Shown here piece by piece: positions 24,214 through 33,377 of a stretch of DNA of 64,000 nucleotides. Position 1 is the stretch's first letter. Each line of letters starts with the position of its first letter. The DNA lies in the NCBI RefSeq assembly GCF_021699055.1, contig NZ_SSXC01000007.1, positions 1-64,000 of the forward strand. The letters are read 5' to 3'. The position numbers were made by a program, and so were the translations under genes. A model generated the notes under the pieces. That model saw only the letters and a list, made by a program, of their open reading frames with translations, searched no databases and was not told where the DNA came from. Source of the DNA: Blastococcus sp. MG754426. Its GTDB lineage: Bacteria; Actinomycetota; Actinomycetes; Mycobacteriales; Geodermatophilaceae.

Positions 24214-26088
24214 CTACCCCAGCAGCCGGGTCAGGGCCGGGCCCAGGTCGGCCAGCCAGCGCACGGGGGCGACCGAGCCCCCGCCGCGGGCGGCCAGCGC
24301 CCGCGACGCCGCCAGCGCCTCCTCCTCCGCCGTCCCGCCGGGCAGCGGGCACAGCACGTCGAGCCGGTCGATGCCGCCCAGCGCCGAGGCGGCGTCGCCC
24401 CCGGCTGTGGCCAGGCAGTCCGACAGCAGGACGACCAGCCGCTCGTCGGCGTGCGCCGCCGTCCGCAGCTGCCCGGCCGCCGCCCGGAGCGCCGCTGCGA
24501 GGTCGGTGGTCCCGTGCCCCCGGAGACCCACCAGCGCCAGCACCAGGTCCTCGGCCGACCGGTGCCGGCCCTGCTGCTGCAGAACCTCCACCCGGTCCGC
24601 GAACGCCAGCACGCTGGTGCCCAGCCGCTCCCCGGCGGCCAGGACGACGCCCGCGGCGGCCACCGCGGCGATCGCCACCCCCAGCCCGCTCATCGAGCCC
24701 GACCGGTCGACGACCAGGCACACCGCCCGGCGGGCGCCGGCCCACCGGCGGGTCGCGACGTCCTCCGGGGCCGGCGGCCACGGCCCGCTCCACCGCTCCA
24801 GGGTGCGGTCCAGGTCCAGCTCGCCGTCACCGCCTCGGCCGGTGACCAGCCGCCGGGTGCCCCGCGTCCGGGCGGCGCCCACCCGGCCCACCTGCACGAA
24901 CACGCGGGCCGCCAGCCGGCGCGCGGCCGCCCGGAGCTCGCGGTCGGTGGCCGTCGCGAGATCGGCGAGCAGCGCCGCCGCGGCGTCGGGATCGGCGCCC
25001 ATCAGGCCGGCGAACGCCTCCTCGTCGAGCTCGCCCACCTCGGGGCTGACCTCGTCGAAGGCGGCGTGCCGCAGCTGCAGCTCGCGGCGCGCGGTCTGCC
25101 GCGGGCCCCGCCGGGCCGGCCGCTCGCGCCGGGCGCCCCCGCTGTCCGGGCCTGCCGCCTCAGGCGGCAGGCCCCCCGCTTTTCCCGGGCCGTCCCCGGC
25201 GGGCGACGGCGGCGCCCCGGGCGACGGGTCCGGCGGCGCCGCCCCGACCGGCCACACCTGGTCGAGGATCTCGTCGAGCACGGCCTCCGGGGTCCGCTCC
25301 ACACCCTCGGTCACCCGGATCCGGCCGGAGAGCGCCGCGTGCAGGGCGTCCCGCGCCGCCTCGCGGGCGCCGTCGTCCTCGAGACCGGCCAGGCCGCGGA
25401 GCCGCAGCAGCCCGTCGAGCAGCAGCACCAGGTCGATCGCCCCGCGCACGGACGACCCGGTGCGCAGGTCGCGGTGGCCGCGGGTGGCCCGCACCAACGC
25501 CACCGCGAGGGCGACCGGCCGGGGCCGCGCGCCGGTCACCGAGGCGACGATCTCCCGCTCGGCGGCCTCGTCCTGGTAGCCGAGCACCACCCGGCACATG
25601 CGGTCGGCGATCGCCTGGCCCACCCGCGCGGTGCCGATCGCGTCGAAGGGGTTCATCGCCGCGATCAGCCGGAAGCCCGCCGCCGCCCGCACCGTGCCCA
25701 GCCGGGGGACGGCGATCTCCCCCTCGGTCAGCACCGTGATGAGGACGTTCAGGGTCTCCTCGGGGATGCGGTTGAGCTCCTCCAGGTAGAGCAGGCCCGA
25801 GCCGCGCATCGCGGTGAGCAGCGGGCCGTCGGTGAAGCTGCCGGGCACGTAGCCCTCGGCCATCACCGCCGCCGGGTCGTAGGAGCCGACCAGCCGGGCG
25901 GGGGTCAGCTCGGCGTTGCCCTCGACGAAGACGACGTCGCGGCCCACCTCGCCGGCGACCGCCCGCAGCAGCGTCGACTTCCCGGTGCCGGGCGGCCCTT
26001 CGAGGACGACGTGCCGATGGGTCTGCAGGGCGACGGTGAGGACCTCGCGCTCGCGCTGCAACCCGATGACCGGGGGACCGTCGCTCAC
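24214..26088 (-). CDS. MoxR AAA+ ATPase fused to a von Willebrand A domain (magnesium-chelatase-like)
   Basis: This 624-residue protein has AAA+ motifs in residues about 1-270: Walker A GPPGTGKST, LLYLEELNRIPEETLN, and AAMNPFDAIGTARV. A Pro/Gly-rich hinge covers about 280-330. A helical region follows, then a vWA domain (about 425-600) with MIDAS motif DRSGSMSG and TTDLAAAL. MoxR ATPases and vWA partners usually act as a pair that matures or inserts cofactors into enzymes. Here both are in one chain, like BchD/ChlD. GTG 26088 has a GGAGGAG site. The gene is convergent with the alcohol dehydrogenase. Its client is unknown, and the dehydrogenase or the cox enzyme are guesses. Confidence 0.85.
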   Translation of the reverse strand: MSDGPPVIGLQREREVLTVALQTHRHVVLEGPPGTGKSTLLRAVAGEVGRDVVFVEGNAELTPARLVGSYDPAAVMAEGYVPGSFTDGPLLTAMRGSGLLYLEELNRIPEETLNVLITVLTEGEIAVPRLGTVRAAAGFRLIAAMNPFDAIGTARVGQAIADRMCRVVLGYQDEAAEREIVASVTGARPRPVALAVALVRATRGHRDLRTGSSVRGAIDLVLLLDGLLRLRGLAGLEDDGAREAARDALHAALSGRIRVTEGVERTPEAVLDEILDQVWPVGAAPPDPSPGAPPSPAGDGPGKAGGLPPEAAGPDSGGARRERPARRGPRQTARRELQLRHAAFDEVSPEVGELDEEAFAGLMGADPDAAAALLADLATATDRELRAAARRLAARVFVQVGRVGAARTRGTRRLVTGRGGDGELDLDRTLERWSGPWPPAPEDVATRRWAGARRAVCLVVDRSGSMSGLGVAIAAVAAAGVVLAAGERLGTSVLAFADRVEVLQQQGRHRSAEDLVLALVGLRGHGTTDLAAALRAAAGQLRTAAHADERLVVLLSDCLATAGGDAASALGGIDRLDVLCPLPGGTAEEEALAASRALAARGGGSVAPVRWLADLGPALTRLLG

Positions 26089-26188
26089 CGGGCTCCTCCC
26101 TGCGCCGTGGCGCACCTGCCGCAGCCGGACCGCGGTGGCGCGTCCGGCCGGGACCCGTCGGCGGGCCCCGGCCGGACGCTACGGCAGA

Positions 26189-26908
26189 TCAGCCGCCGAG
26201 GGTGTTCAGGTCGACCGGGTTCTCCGGCGCCGTGATCTCGACCGTCTCGCCGAACTCGCTGAACCGCACCGTGGCCGGGGCGTCGCCCTTGTCCTCGATC
26301 AGCAGCGGGTAGGGGGCGTCCTCGTCGTCGGCGACGGTGAGGGTGCTGCCGTCGTCCTGGGTGACGACGACGACCGGCTCGCCGTCCAGCTCGCCGGAGG
26401 TCACCTCGCCGGTGATGTCGCTGCCACCGGAGGCGCGCAGCTCCTGCACGAGGCCGGAGAGGGTCAGCGTGCTGAACGAGCCCGCCGCCTCCTCGGGCAT
26501 GAGCACCCACTGGCCCTCGAGCTGCCCGGCGAACTCGGCCGGCATGCCGAAGGAGGCCCAGAAGTCGGCCGGGGCGCGGACGTAGGCGGTGCCGGCGGTG
26601 TAGACCAGCTCGACGGTCGCGCCGTCCATCGTGATGGTGCCCTGGGCGTCCTCGCCCTGGAGCTGCAGGTCGAGCTCCTGGGTCGTGCCGCCCTCCTCCA
26701 TCGACCCGACGACGTGCGCCGCGCCGGCCTCCTCGAGGGCGCCGAACGCGGTGTCGACCACCTCGGCGGCGTCCTGGTCGGCCAGCGAGCTCGCGCTCTC
26801 GGCGGCGGTGGTCGTGGCCGGCGCTGCGGTGCCGGCGTCCTCGGAGCCGCCGCAGCCAGCCAGCAGCAGGACGGCGGCGCCCGCCGTGGCGAGACGTTGG
26901 ATGCGCAT
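26189..26908 (-). CDS. LppX/LprG-like lipoprotein
   Basis: This 239-residue protein has a lipoprotein signal with lipobox LLAGC (C19) and a Thr/Ala-rich linker. The domain that follows resembles LppX_LprAFG-type lipid-binding lipoproteins (VVGSMEEGGTTQELDLQLQGEDAQGTITMDG, VYTAGTAYVRAP, LVEDKGD-like PYPLLIEDKGD). Proteins of this fold carry lipids or glycolipids outside the membrane. It starts at ATG 26908 after a GAGGGG site. No partner MFS or transport gene adjoins it. Confidence 0.75.
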   Translation of the reverse strand: MRIQRLATAGAAVLLLAGCGGSEDAGTAAPATTTAAESASSLADQDAAEVVDTAFGALEEAGAAHVVGSMEEGGTTQELDLQLQGEDAQGTITMDGATVELVYTAGTAYVRAPADFWASFGMPAEFAGQLEGQWVLMPEEAAGSFSTLTLSGLVQELRASGGSDITGEVTSGELDGEPVVVVTQDDGSTLTVADDEDAPYPLLIEDKGDAPATVRFSEFGETVEITAPENPVDLNTLGG

Positions 26909-27006
26909 GGTTCCCCTCGTGTCCGGCGGGCCGGTCGGCCCCGCCGCGCGCCATGGTGCAGGGCACCGGCCCGCGCGGCGCGCACCGGGGTGGGCGTGTC
27001 CACCCC

Positions 27007-27555
27007 TCAGGGGGACGGGGACCGCCGGGGCAGCCGCGCCCGGGAGCGCCCGGCGGCCGCGGGGTCCAGCGGCACCGGGCTGCGCAGCACGGCCGGGCCC
27101 AGGCGCAGCACGCCGTCGGAGAGCGCCCCGCAGCGCACACCCCCGCGCCCCCGCAGACCGCGGTGCGCACCGGGCGCCAGCACCAGGTCCATCCACGCGC
27201 AGGGGTTGGCCGGCCGCCCGCCGCCCAGCAGCACCGGGCCGTCGCCGCAGTCCAGGGAGAACCGCCGGCCCCGCAGCGCCTCGACCTCCGCGCCGCGCAG
27301 CACCACGTTGCGCCGCGCGAGCAGCGGGTCGAACGGCGCCACGCCGAGCTCCGCGGCGAGCTGCTCCAGCGACTCCACCGCCAGCACGGTCACCTGCGCG
27401 TCGCGGTGGGCCGGCCTCCCGGCGTAGCGGTCCCCGACGATGCCCACGCCGGCCCGGAGCTCCAGCCGCTCCCGCCGGTCGGCCGCCTGATCCGGGACCG
27501 CCGTCCCCGGCCGGCCGTCGTAGCGGTGCACCGGCGAGGCGAGCAGCCCGACCAC
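27007..27555 (-). CDS. MOSC-domain protein
   Basis: This 182-residue protein has the MOSC core VGIVGDRYAGRP...QVTVLAVESLEQLAAELG, then RRNVVLRGAEVEALRGRRF and GGRPANPCAWMD with the conserved cysteine. MOSC domains bind a sulfur-carrying cysteine or the molybdenum cofactor. The GTG at 27555 is the first start after the XdhC stop at 27576, but it has a weak ribosome site, so the true start could differ. It is the last gene in the coxD-coxE-xdhC run, which fits a role in delivering or sulfurating the cofactor of CoxL. Confidence 0.8.
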   Translation of the reverse strand: MVGLLASPVHRYDGRPGTAVPDQAADRRERLELRAGVGIVGDRYAGRPAHRDAQVTVLAVESLEQLAAELGVAPFDPLLARRNVVLRGAEVEALRGRRFSLDCGDGPVLLGGGRPANPCAWMDLVLAPGAHRGLRGRGGVRCGALSDGVLRLGPAVLRSPVPLDPAAAGRSRARLPRRSPSP

Positions 27556-27575
27556 CTCGACGTCGTAGCGGTGCC

Positions 27576-28697
27576 TCAGCGCTCCGCCGTCTCGTGGATG
27601 GGCCCCTCGACCTCGGCCAGTCGCCGGCCGGTCCCGCCCCACCGGCCCTGGATGATCTCCGCGGCGATCGACACCGCCGTCTCCTCGGGGGTGCGGGCGC
27701 CGAGGTCCAGGCCGATCGGCGAGGCGAGCCGGGCCAGCTCCCCGTCGGTCAGGCCGGCCTCGCGCAGCCGGGCCAGCCGTTCGTCGTGCGTGCGCCGCGA
27801 GCCCATGGCCCCCACGTACGCGACCGGGGTCCGCAGCGCGACCTCCAGCAGCGGGACGTCGAACTTCGGGTCGTGGGTGAGCACGCAGAGCACGGTGCGC
27901 TCGTCGACCCGGCCGGCGTCCACCTCGGCCTGCAGGTAGCGGTGCGGCCACTCGACGACGACCTCGTGCGCGTCCGGGAAGCGCTTCGGCGTCGCGAACA
28001 CCGGCCGGGCGTCGCAGACGGTCACCCGGTAGCCGAGGAAGGCACCGACGCGGGCGACGGCGGCGGCGAAGTCGATCGCGCCGAACACCACCATCCGGGC
28101 CGCCGGGGCGAAGGAGTTCACGAACAGGGTCAGGTCGTCGCCGCGCCGCTCGCCGTCGTGGCCCACGTGCAGCAGGGCGGTGCGGCCGGCGGCCAGCATG
28201 CCGCGGGCGTCGTCGGCGACGGCGTCGTCCAGCCGCCGCGAGCCCAGCGTGCCGGAGGCGCGGTCGGGCCAGAGCACCAGCCGGCGGCCCAGCCGGTCGT
28301 CCGGCCCGGCCACCACGGTGACGACGGCGACCGGCTCGTGGCGGCCCACCGACTCCGCGACCTCGCCCAGCTCCGGGAAGGACTCGCGGGACACCGGTTC
28401 GACGAAGACGTCGAGGATCCCGCCGCAGGTCAGCCCGACGGCGAACGCGTCGTCGTCGCTGACCCCGTAGCGTCGCAGCACCGGCTCGCCGGTCTCGACC
28501 GCGTCCTTGGCCTCCTCGTACACCGCGCCCTCGACGCAGCCGCCGGAGACGCTGCCGACCGCCGTGCCGTCGGGCCCGACCAGCATCGAGGCACCGGCCG
28601 GCCGCGGCGCCGAGCGCCAGGTGCCCACGACCGTGCCCACGCCGACGGTCTCCCCCGCCTGCCACCAGCCGACGAGATCGTCCAGGACATCACGCAT
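27576..28697 (-). CDS. coxF: XdhC/CoxF-family maturation factor for a molybdenum hydroxylase
   Basis: This 373-residue protein has an N-terminal XdhC-CoxI domain (VGTVVGTWRSAPRPAGASMLV and SVSGGCVEGAVYEEA) and a C-terminal Rossmann-like XdhC_C domain (MVVFGAIDFAAAVARVGAFLGYRVTVCDAR, then VAYVGAMGSRRTHDERL). XdhC-like proteins bind and sulfurate molybdenum cofactor before insertion. ATG 28697 has a GGAGGGG site. It lies between coxE and a MOSC gene on one strand, so it is most likely the CoxF counterpart for the coxSLM enzyme about 22 kb away. Confidence 0.88.
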   Translation of the reverse strand: MRDVLDDLVGWWQAGETVGVGTVVGTWRSAPRPAGASMLVGPDGTAVGSVSGGCVEGAVYEEAKDAVETGEPVLRRYGVSDDDAFAVGLTCGGILDVFVEPVSRESFPELGEVAESVGRHEPVAVVTVVAGPDDRLGRRLVLWPDRASGTLGSRRLDDAVADDARGMLAAGRTALLHVGHDGERRGDDLTLFVNSFAPAARMVVFGAIDFAAAVARVGAFLGYRVTVCDARPVFATPKRFPDAHEVVVEWPHRYLQAEVDAGRVDERTVLCVLTHDPKFDVPLLEVALRTPVAYVGAMGSRRTHDERLARLREAGLTDGELARLASPIGLDLGARTPEETAVSIAAEIIQGRWGGTGRRLAEVEGPIHETAER

Positions 28698-28738
28698 GCG
28701 CTCGCCCCTCCGGACCGCGTTGTTCCACGTGCAACGTC

Positions 28739-29848
28739 TCACGCACGGGCTATCACTCCCGACAGCTCCTCGAACGCGGCCATGCTGTGCCCGGCCACGA
28801 AGTGGTCCACCGACGGCAGCGCCGCCTGCATCCCGCCGGTGAGCGGTTCGTACCCCATCCGGCCCTTGTGCGGGTTGACCCAGACCACGGTGTGCGCCAG
28901 CCGCTTGAGCCGCGCCATCTGCTCGGCCAGCAGCGCGGCGTCCCCGCGCTCCCACCCGTCGCTGCAGACGACGACGACCGCCCCGCGCGCGGTGCCGCGC
29001 TGGCCCCACCGGTCGAGGAACGCCTTGAGCACCTCGCCCAGCCGCGTGCCGCCCGACCAGTCGGGGATCGCCTGGCCGCCGGCGGCCAGCGCCCGGTCGG
29101 GGTCGCGCAGCCGCAGCTCGCGGGTGACGCGGGTGAGCCGGGTGCCGATCGTGAACACCTCGGTCGACGCCGGCCGCGCCCGGACCGCCGCGTGCGCGAA
29201 GCGCAGCAGGGCGTCGGCGTAGGGGGTCATCGAGCCCGAGACGTCGACCAGCAGGACGACGCGCCGCGGGCGGGGTCGCGCCCGGCGGTGCACCAGGCGG
29301 CTGACCTCGCCGCCGTCGCGCAGCGCCCGCCGCACCGTGCGGGCGGGGTGCACCGACCCGTGGACGGCCGGCCGCCGGCGCCGGGCGGGGCGCATCGGCG
29401 CGGCCGGCACCATCAGCGCGAACAGCCGCCGCAGGTGCGCCTTCTCGGCGTCGGTCAGCCCGGCGACGTCGCGGTGCCGCAGCACCTCGTCGGCGCTGGC
29501 GCGGGCCGCGAGGTCGGGGGCGTCGGGGTCCTCGTCGCCCTCACCGGTGCCGGCGTCCAGCGGGGCGCTGACGGCCAGCCGCGGCTGCACCTGCGCCGCG
29601 GCGGGGGCCGGGCGGGGGCGGCGCCCCGAGAACCAGCCGAGGAAGGCGGCGTCGTAGCGGTCCAGGTCGTCCGGCCCGGCGCAGAGGGTGAGCCGGCCGG
29701 CCCAGTAGACCGCCGAGGGGCGCAGGACGTCGAGGTGGCCGAGCGCGGCGAGCATGGCCTGGACCCGGTCCGGGGAGGCGGGCACGCCCGCGTGCCGCAG
29801 CGTCCGGGCGAAGCCCAGCACCGTGTCGACGACGTCCCGCTCAGCCAC
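28739..29848 (-). CDS. coxE: CoxE: von Willebrand A protein for cox enzyme maturation
   Basis: This 369-residue protein is of the CoxE/vWA type: an N-terminal helical part (FARTLRHAGVPASPDRVQAMLAAL) and a C-terminal vWA domain with MIDAS motif DVSGSMTPYADALLR and DWSGGTRLGEVL. CoxE works with the MoxR ATPase CoxD to finish the metal centre of CO dehydrogenase-type enzymes. GTG 29848 overlaps the coxD stop by eight bases, so the pair is translationally coupled. Confidence 0.88.
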   Translation of the reverse strand: MAERDVVDTVLGFARTLRHAGVPASPDRVQAMLAALGHLDVLRPSAVYWAGRLTLCAGPDDLDRYDAAFLGWFSGRRPRPAPAAAQVQPRLAVSAPLDAGTGEGDEDPDAPDLAARASADEVLRHRDVAGLTDAEKAHLRRLFALMVPAAPMRPARRRRPAVHGSVHPARTVRRALRDGGEVSRLVHRRARPRPRRVVLLVDVSGSMTPYADALLRFAHAAVRARPASTEVFTIGTRLTRVTRELRLRDPDRALAAGGQAIPDWSGGTRLGEVLKAFLDRWGQRGTARGAVVVVCSDGWERGDAALLAEQMARLKRLAHTVVWVNPHKGRMGYEPLTGGMQAALPSVDHFVAGHSMAAFEELSGVIARA

Positions 29849-30728
29849 CGAGGAGCGCCTCCGGGGCCAGCGACCGCACCCGCTCGGTGTCCTCCCGGTA
29901 CTTGAGCACCGCGCCGAGGGTGCGCGCCGCCAGGTCGGGGTCCAGGTCACGAGCGCCCAGGGTGTGCAGCGCCGTCGCCCAGTCCATGGCCTCGGCCACC
30001 CCGGGCGGCTTGAGCAGGTCGAGGGTGCGCAGCGTCGCCGTCGCCCGGGCCACCTGGCGGGCCAGCTGCTCGGTGACCTGCGGCAGCCGGCGGCGCAGGA
30101 TCGCGACCTCGCGGTCGAAGTCGGGGTGGGCGAGCCAGTGGTAGAGGCAGCGGCGCTTGAGGGCGTCGTGCACCTCGCGGGTCCGGTTGGAGGTGAGGAC
30201 GACCAGCGGCGGGACCTCCGCACGGACGGTGCCGAGCTCGGGGATGGAGATCGTGAAGTCGGAGAGGATCTCCAGCAGGAACGCCTCGAACTCGTCGTCG
30301 GCGCGGTCCACCTCGTCGACCAGCAGCACGCTCGGCGCGTCCTCCAGCGCCTGCAGCAGCGGCCGGGCCAGCAGGAACCGGCGGTCGTAGAGCGAGGCCT
30401 CCAGCCGGGCGGGGTCGTCGGCGGCGTGCGCGGCCTCGGCGGCGCGCAGGTGCAGCAGCTGGCGGCCGAAGTCCCAGTCGTAGAGCGCCTGGCTGGCCTC
30501 CAGCCCCTCGTAGCACTGCAGCCGGTAGAGCGGCCGGCCGGTGATCTGCGCCAGCGCCTGGGCCAGCGCCGTCTTGCCGACGCCGGCCTCCCCCTCGAGG
30601 AACAGCGGCCGGTGCATGGCCAGCGCCAGGTGCGCGGCGGTGGCCAGCCCCTCGTCGGCGAGGTAGCCGGTGCCCTCGAGCGCGGCGGCCAGCTCGTCGG
30701 GGGTCCCGGGGACCGTGCGCTCGCTCAC
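29841..30728 (-). CDS. coxD: CoxD: MoxR-type AAA+ ATPase
   Basis: This 295-residue AAA+ ATPase has Walker A GEAGVGKTALAQ, Walker B LLVDEVDRADDEFEAFLLEIL and sensor TSNRTREVHDALKRRCLYHW. The sequence RLQCYEGLEASQALYDWDFGRQLL is typical of the CoxD branch. In aerobic CO oxidisers CoxD helps build the active-site metal centre. The start is GTG 30728, with no strong ribosome site visible. It leads the coxD-coxE-xdhC-MOSC run and is divergent from the M18 aminopeptidase, 67 bases away. Confidence 0.9.
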   Translation of the reverse strand: MSERTVPGTPDELAAALEGTGYLADEGLATAAHLALAMHRPLFLEGEAGVGKTALAQALAQITGRPLYRLQCYEGLEASQALYDWDFGRQLLHLRAAEAAHAADDPARLEASLYDRRFLLARPLLQALEDAPSVLLVDEVDRADDEFEAFLLEILSDFTISIPELGTVRAEVPPLVVLTSNRTREVHDALKRRCLYHWLAHPDFDREVAILRRRLPQVTEQLARQVARATATLRTLDLLKPPGVAEAMDWATALHTLGARDLDPDLAARTLGAVLKYREDTERVRSLAPEALLGG

Positions 30729-30795
30729 AGCAGCAGCATCCCACCTGGCCGCCGGCGTCCGCGCCCGCACCTCCCCCGTCGGGCACGATGGCCGC

Positions 30796-32082
30796 ATGCC
30801 GACCGCCGCTCCCGACCCGCTCGCCCTCGGCGACGACCTGCGCGCCTTCGTCGACGCCTCGCCCTCCCCCGCCCACGCGGTCGCCGAGCTGGTGCGCCGG
30901 CTGCGCGCGGCCGGCTTCACCGAGCTCGCGGAGGCCGACTCCTGGGCTCCGGCGCCCGGCGGGCAGCACTTCGTCGTCCGGCACGGGAGCGTGATCGCCT
31001 TCCGCCTGGGCAGCGGCCCGCTCGCCGGGGCCGGCATGCGGCTGGTCGGCGCGCACACCGACTCCCCCACGTTCAAGGTCCGGCCGCGCTGGGAGGTGCG
31101 GCAGTCCGGGTACCGCCTCGTCGGCGTCGAGCCCTACGGCGGCGGCCTCTGGCACACCTGGCTGGACCGGGAGCTCACGGTGGCCGGCCGGCTGGCGCTC
31201 CGTGGGGGGCGCACCGCCCTCGTCCGGCTGCCGGGTGCCCCCCTGCGGCTGCCGTCGCTGGCCATCCACCTGGACCGGAGCGTCCGGGAGGGGCTGACCC
31301 TCGACCCGCAGCAGCACCTGGTGCCGGTGTGGGACCGCGACCTCGGCACGGGCCCCGGCCTGGCCGAGGCGCTGGCCGACGCCGCCGGGGTCGACCGGGG
31401 CGACGTCGTCGGCACCGACCTGGTGCTGGCCGACACCCAGCCCTCGGCGCGCGCCGGCGCGGACGGCACCTGGGTGGCCGCGCCGCGGCTGGACGACCTC
31501 GCGTGCTGCCACTCCGGGCTGCTCGCACTGCTGGCCGCACCCGCCGGCGAGCGCACGCAGGTGCTGGTCTGCAACGACCACGAGGAGGTCGGCAGCGGCT
31601 CGATGTCCGGCGCCCGCGGCAGCTTCCTCGAGGACGTCGTCCGCCGGCTGGCCGCCGCCACCGACCCGGGGGACCCGCAGGCGGCGCACCGGGCGCTGGC
31701 CCGCTCGGTGCTGGTGTCGGCCGACATGGCCCACGCCGTGCACCCGACCCGCGCGGAGCGGCACGAGCCCGCGCACCGGCCCGAGCTCGGGGGCGGGCCG
31801 GTGCTCAAGGTGAACGCCAACCAGGCCTACGCCACCGACGCGGCGTCGGGCGGCTGGTTCACCGAGCGCTGCGACGAGGCGGGCGTCCCCGTGCAGACCT
31901 TCGTCACCCGGGCCGACCTGCCGTGCGGCAGCACGATCGGGCCGCTCACGGCGACCCGGCTGGGCGTCGCCACGGTCGACATCGGCGCCCCGATGCTCGC
32001 GATGCACTCCTGCCGCGAGCTGGCCTCGGCGCACGACGTCCCGCTGATGGTCCGCGCCCTGGCGGCCTGCCTGGCCGGCTGA
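30796..32082 (+). CDS. M18-family aspartyl aminopeptidase
   Basis: This 428-residue dinuclear-zinc aminopeptidase has visible metal and catalytic motifs GAHTDSPTFKV, RLDDLACC, DHEEVGSGSMSGARGSFLE, SADMAHAVHPT and a terminal GAPMLAMHSCRELA. M18 enzymes remove N-terminal Asp/Glu or other residues from cytosolic peptides. ATG 30796 follows an ACGATG element at leaderless spacing. The 3' end has a strong terminator shared with the convergent stress gene. Confidence 0.92.
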   Translation: MPTAAPDPLALGDDLRAFVDASPSPAHAVAELVRRLRAAGFTELAEADSWAPAPGGQHFVVRHGSVIAFRLGSGPLAGAGMRLVGAHTDSPTFKVRPRWEVRQSGYRLVGVEPYGGGLWHTWLDRELTVAGRLALRGGRTALVRLPGAPLRLPSLAIHLDRSVREGLTLDPQQHLVPVWDRDLGTGPGLAEALADAAGVDRGDVVGTDLVLADTQPSARAGADGTWVAAPRLDDLACCHSGLLALLAAPAGERTQVLVCNDHEEVGSGSMSGARGSFLEDVVRRLAAATDPGDPQAAHRALARSVLVSADMAHAVHPTRAERHEPAHRPELGGGPVLKVNANQAYATDAASGGWFTERCDEAGVPVQTFVTRADLPCGSTIGPLTATRLGVATVDIGAPMLAMHSCRELASAHDVPLMVRALAACLAG

Positions 32083-32100
32083 CCGCCCCCGGGCGCGACG

Positions 32101-32139
32101 GCGGCGGCCGACCGGAGTCTGGTCTCGGTCGGCCGCCGC
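32101..32139. terminator. Bidirectional hairpin terminator
   Basis: GCGGCGGCCGACC (32101-32113) pairs perfectly with GGTCGGCCGCCGC (32127-32139) around a 13-base loop. It lies between convergent genes (M18 aminopeptidase and DUF2382 protein). Confidence 0.8.
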
Positions 32140-32173
32140 GCGTCAGGTGTCCCCGGCCGGGGCCGGGGAGCGA

Positions 32174-33028
32174 TCACATGCGCCGGTTGGCGCCGTCCGC
32201 GCCGTCGACCTCGATCTCCTCCTTGCGGAGGGTCTCGTCGACCTGCACGTCGTCGGTGACGGTCTCCTTGTCCAGGCGGACCCGCTCGACCGGCGTGGCC
32301 TCCTTGGAGACGACCGGCTTCTCGGCGCGGAGGGTGACCTCGTGCTCCTCCTCGCTGATCGCCGGCCCGTCCATGGCGTTGCCGGCGTTGGCGTCCGTGA
32401 TCGGCTCGCGCTCGACCCGGACCTCCTCGTGCGACACGGGGACGGTCTCGGTGACGTTCTCGCTCACGACGTACTTGCGCAGCCGGGCCCGGCCGGTCTC
32501 CTCGGAGCGGGTCCCGACCTCCAGCCGCTCCTCGGAACGGGTCATGGCGTTGTCGGTGGTCGGGCCGGAGGTGTCGTGGCCGACCGTGCCGCGGGTGTCG
32601 GTGCGGGCGGTGTCGGTGTACCCGGTGTCGGTGCGACCGGTGCCGGCCACGCCGGCGGTCCCGGCCACGCCCGTGGTGTCGGTCGTGGTCGTGGTCTCGG
32701 TGCGACCGGTGGTCCCCGTGCCGAGGCCGTAGTACCGGTACAGCTCCTCCTCCTCCTGCGGGGAGAGGTGACCGTCGGTGTCGATCTTGGGGGCGTCCTT
32801 GACGCGGTCCTTGCTGACCGGTACGCGGAGCCCGTCGTCGGTCAGGTTGGCGTCACGGATCGGGACGAAGGACTCCTTGGTCCCGAACAGCCCGGTGCGC
32901 ACGGTCACCCACTCCGGCTGGCCGGTCTCGTCGTCGAGGTAGACCTCGGAGGCCGACCCGATCTTCTGACCCTCGGTGTCGTAGACGTCCTGGCCGATCA
33001 CGCGGCTGATGGTCTCGGTGCCGATCAT
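32174..33028 (-). CDS. PRC-barrel and DUF2382 domain stress protein
   Basis: This 284-residue acidic protein has a PRC-barrel in residues about 8-75 (VIGQDVYDTEGQKIGSASEVYLDDETGQPEWVTV). A Thr/Gly/Asp-rich linker follows (about 115-175) with repeated TGRT, TDTT and GTAGVAG units. The C-terminal DUF2382 domain (about 190-284) contains RSEERLEVGT, RKYVVSENVTETVPVSHEEVRVEREP and SEEEHEVTLRAEKPVVSKE. These proteins are common in desiccation- and radiation-tolerant actinobacteria and are thought to be stress-related, though their exact role is unknown. ATG 33028 has a TAGGAGC site. Confidence 0.85.
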   Translation of the reverse strand: MIGTETISRVIGQDVYDTEGQKIGSASEVYLDDETGQPEWVTVRTGLFGTKESFVPIRDANLTDDGLRVPVSKDRVKDAPKIDTDGHLSPQEEEELYRYYGLGTGTTGRTETTTTTDTTGVAGTAGVAGTGRTDTGYTDTARTDTRGTVGHDTSGPTTDNAMTRSEERLEVGTRSEETGRARLRKYVVSENVTETVPVSHEEVRVEREPITDANAGNAMDGPAISEEEHEVTLRAEKPVVSKEATPVERVRLDKETVTDDVQVDETLRKEEIEVDGADGANRRM

Positions 33029-33377
33029 CGTCGTTGTCGCTCCTATCTGAGCTCGGGTGACGTTCGTCCCTCGGATGGGTGACCGGCACGATCGCCGTGA
33101 AACGACCGGATCGAGATCAACAGCCGCGTGCGCCCCCTCCGTCCCCGCATCCGCGCCCACCGGCGGGCGCCCGAGGCAGGTCGGACCGACCATCGCCGCA
33201 GGTCACGCCCCGGGTCGCCGCCGCGGGGGGTGGTCAGCGGAGCGGCCGGCGACCGCCCGAGCACCCGTGACGCAGCGTGATCCGTGGCCGCCCGGGCGTG
33301 TCGGGCCGGATCGGTCCGGCACACCCCGCCCGGCGCGTCGTCCACGACCCGGGGCGGGGCCTGCCTAGCGTCGTCGC
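33029..33377. other. 349-bp non-coding gap between divergent genes
   Basis: This is a divergent intergenic region between the DUF2382 protein and the DUF3097 protein. No convincing short gene was seen, as all open frames are GC-rich shadows. A TAGCGT -10-like element at 33366-33371 precedes the DUF3097 start. No clear promoter was recognised for the DUF2382 gene. Confidence 0.5.

Noticed and set aside
33029-33377. Short genes in the gap between DUF2382 and DUF3097
   Set aside because: Open frames on both strands have shadow composition and no ribosome sites.
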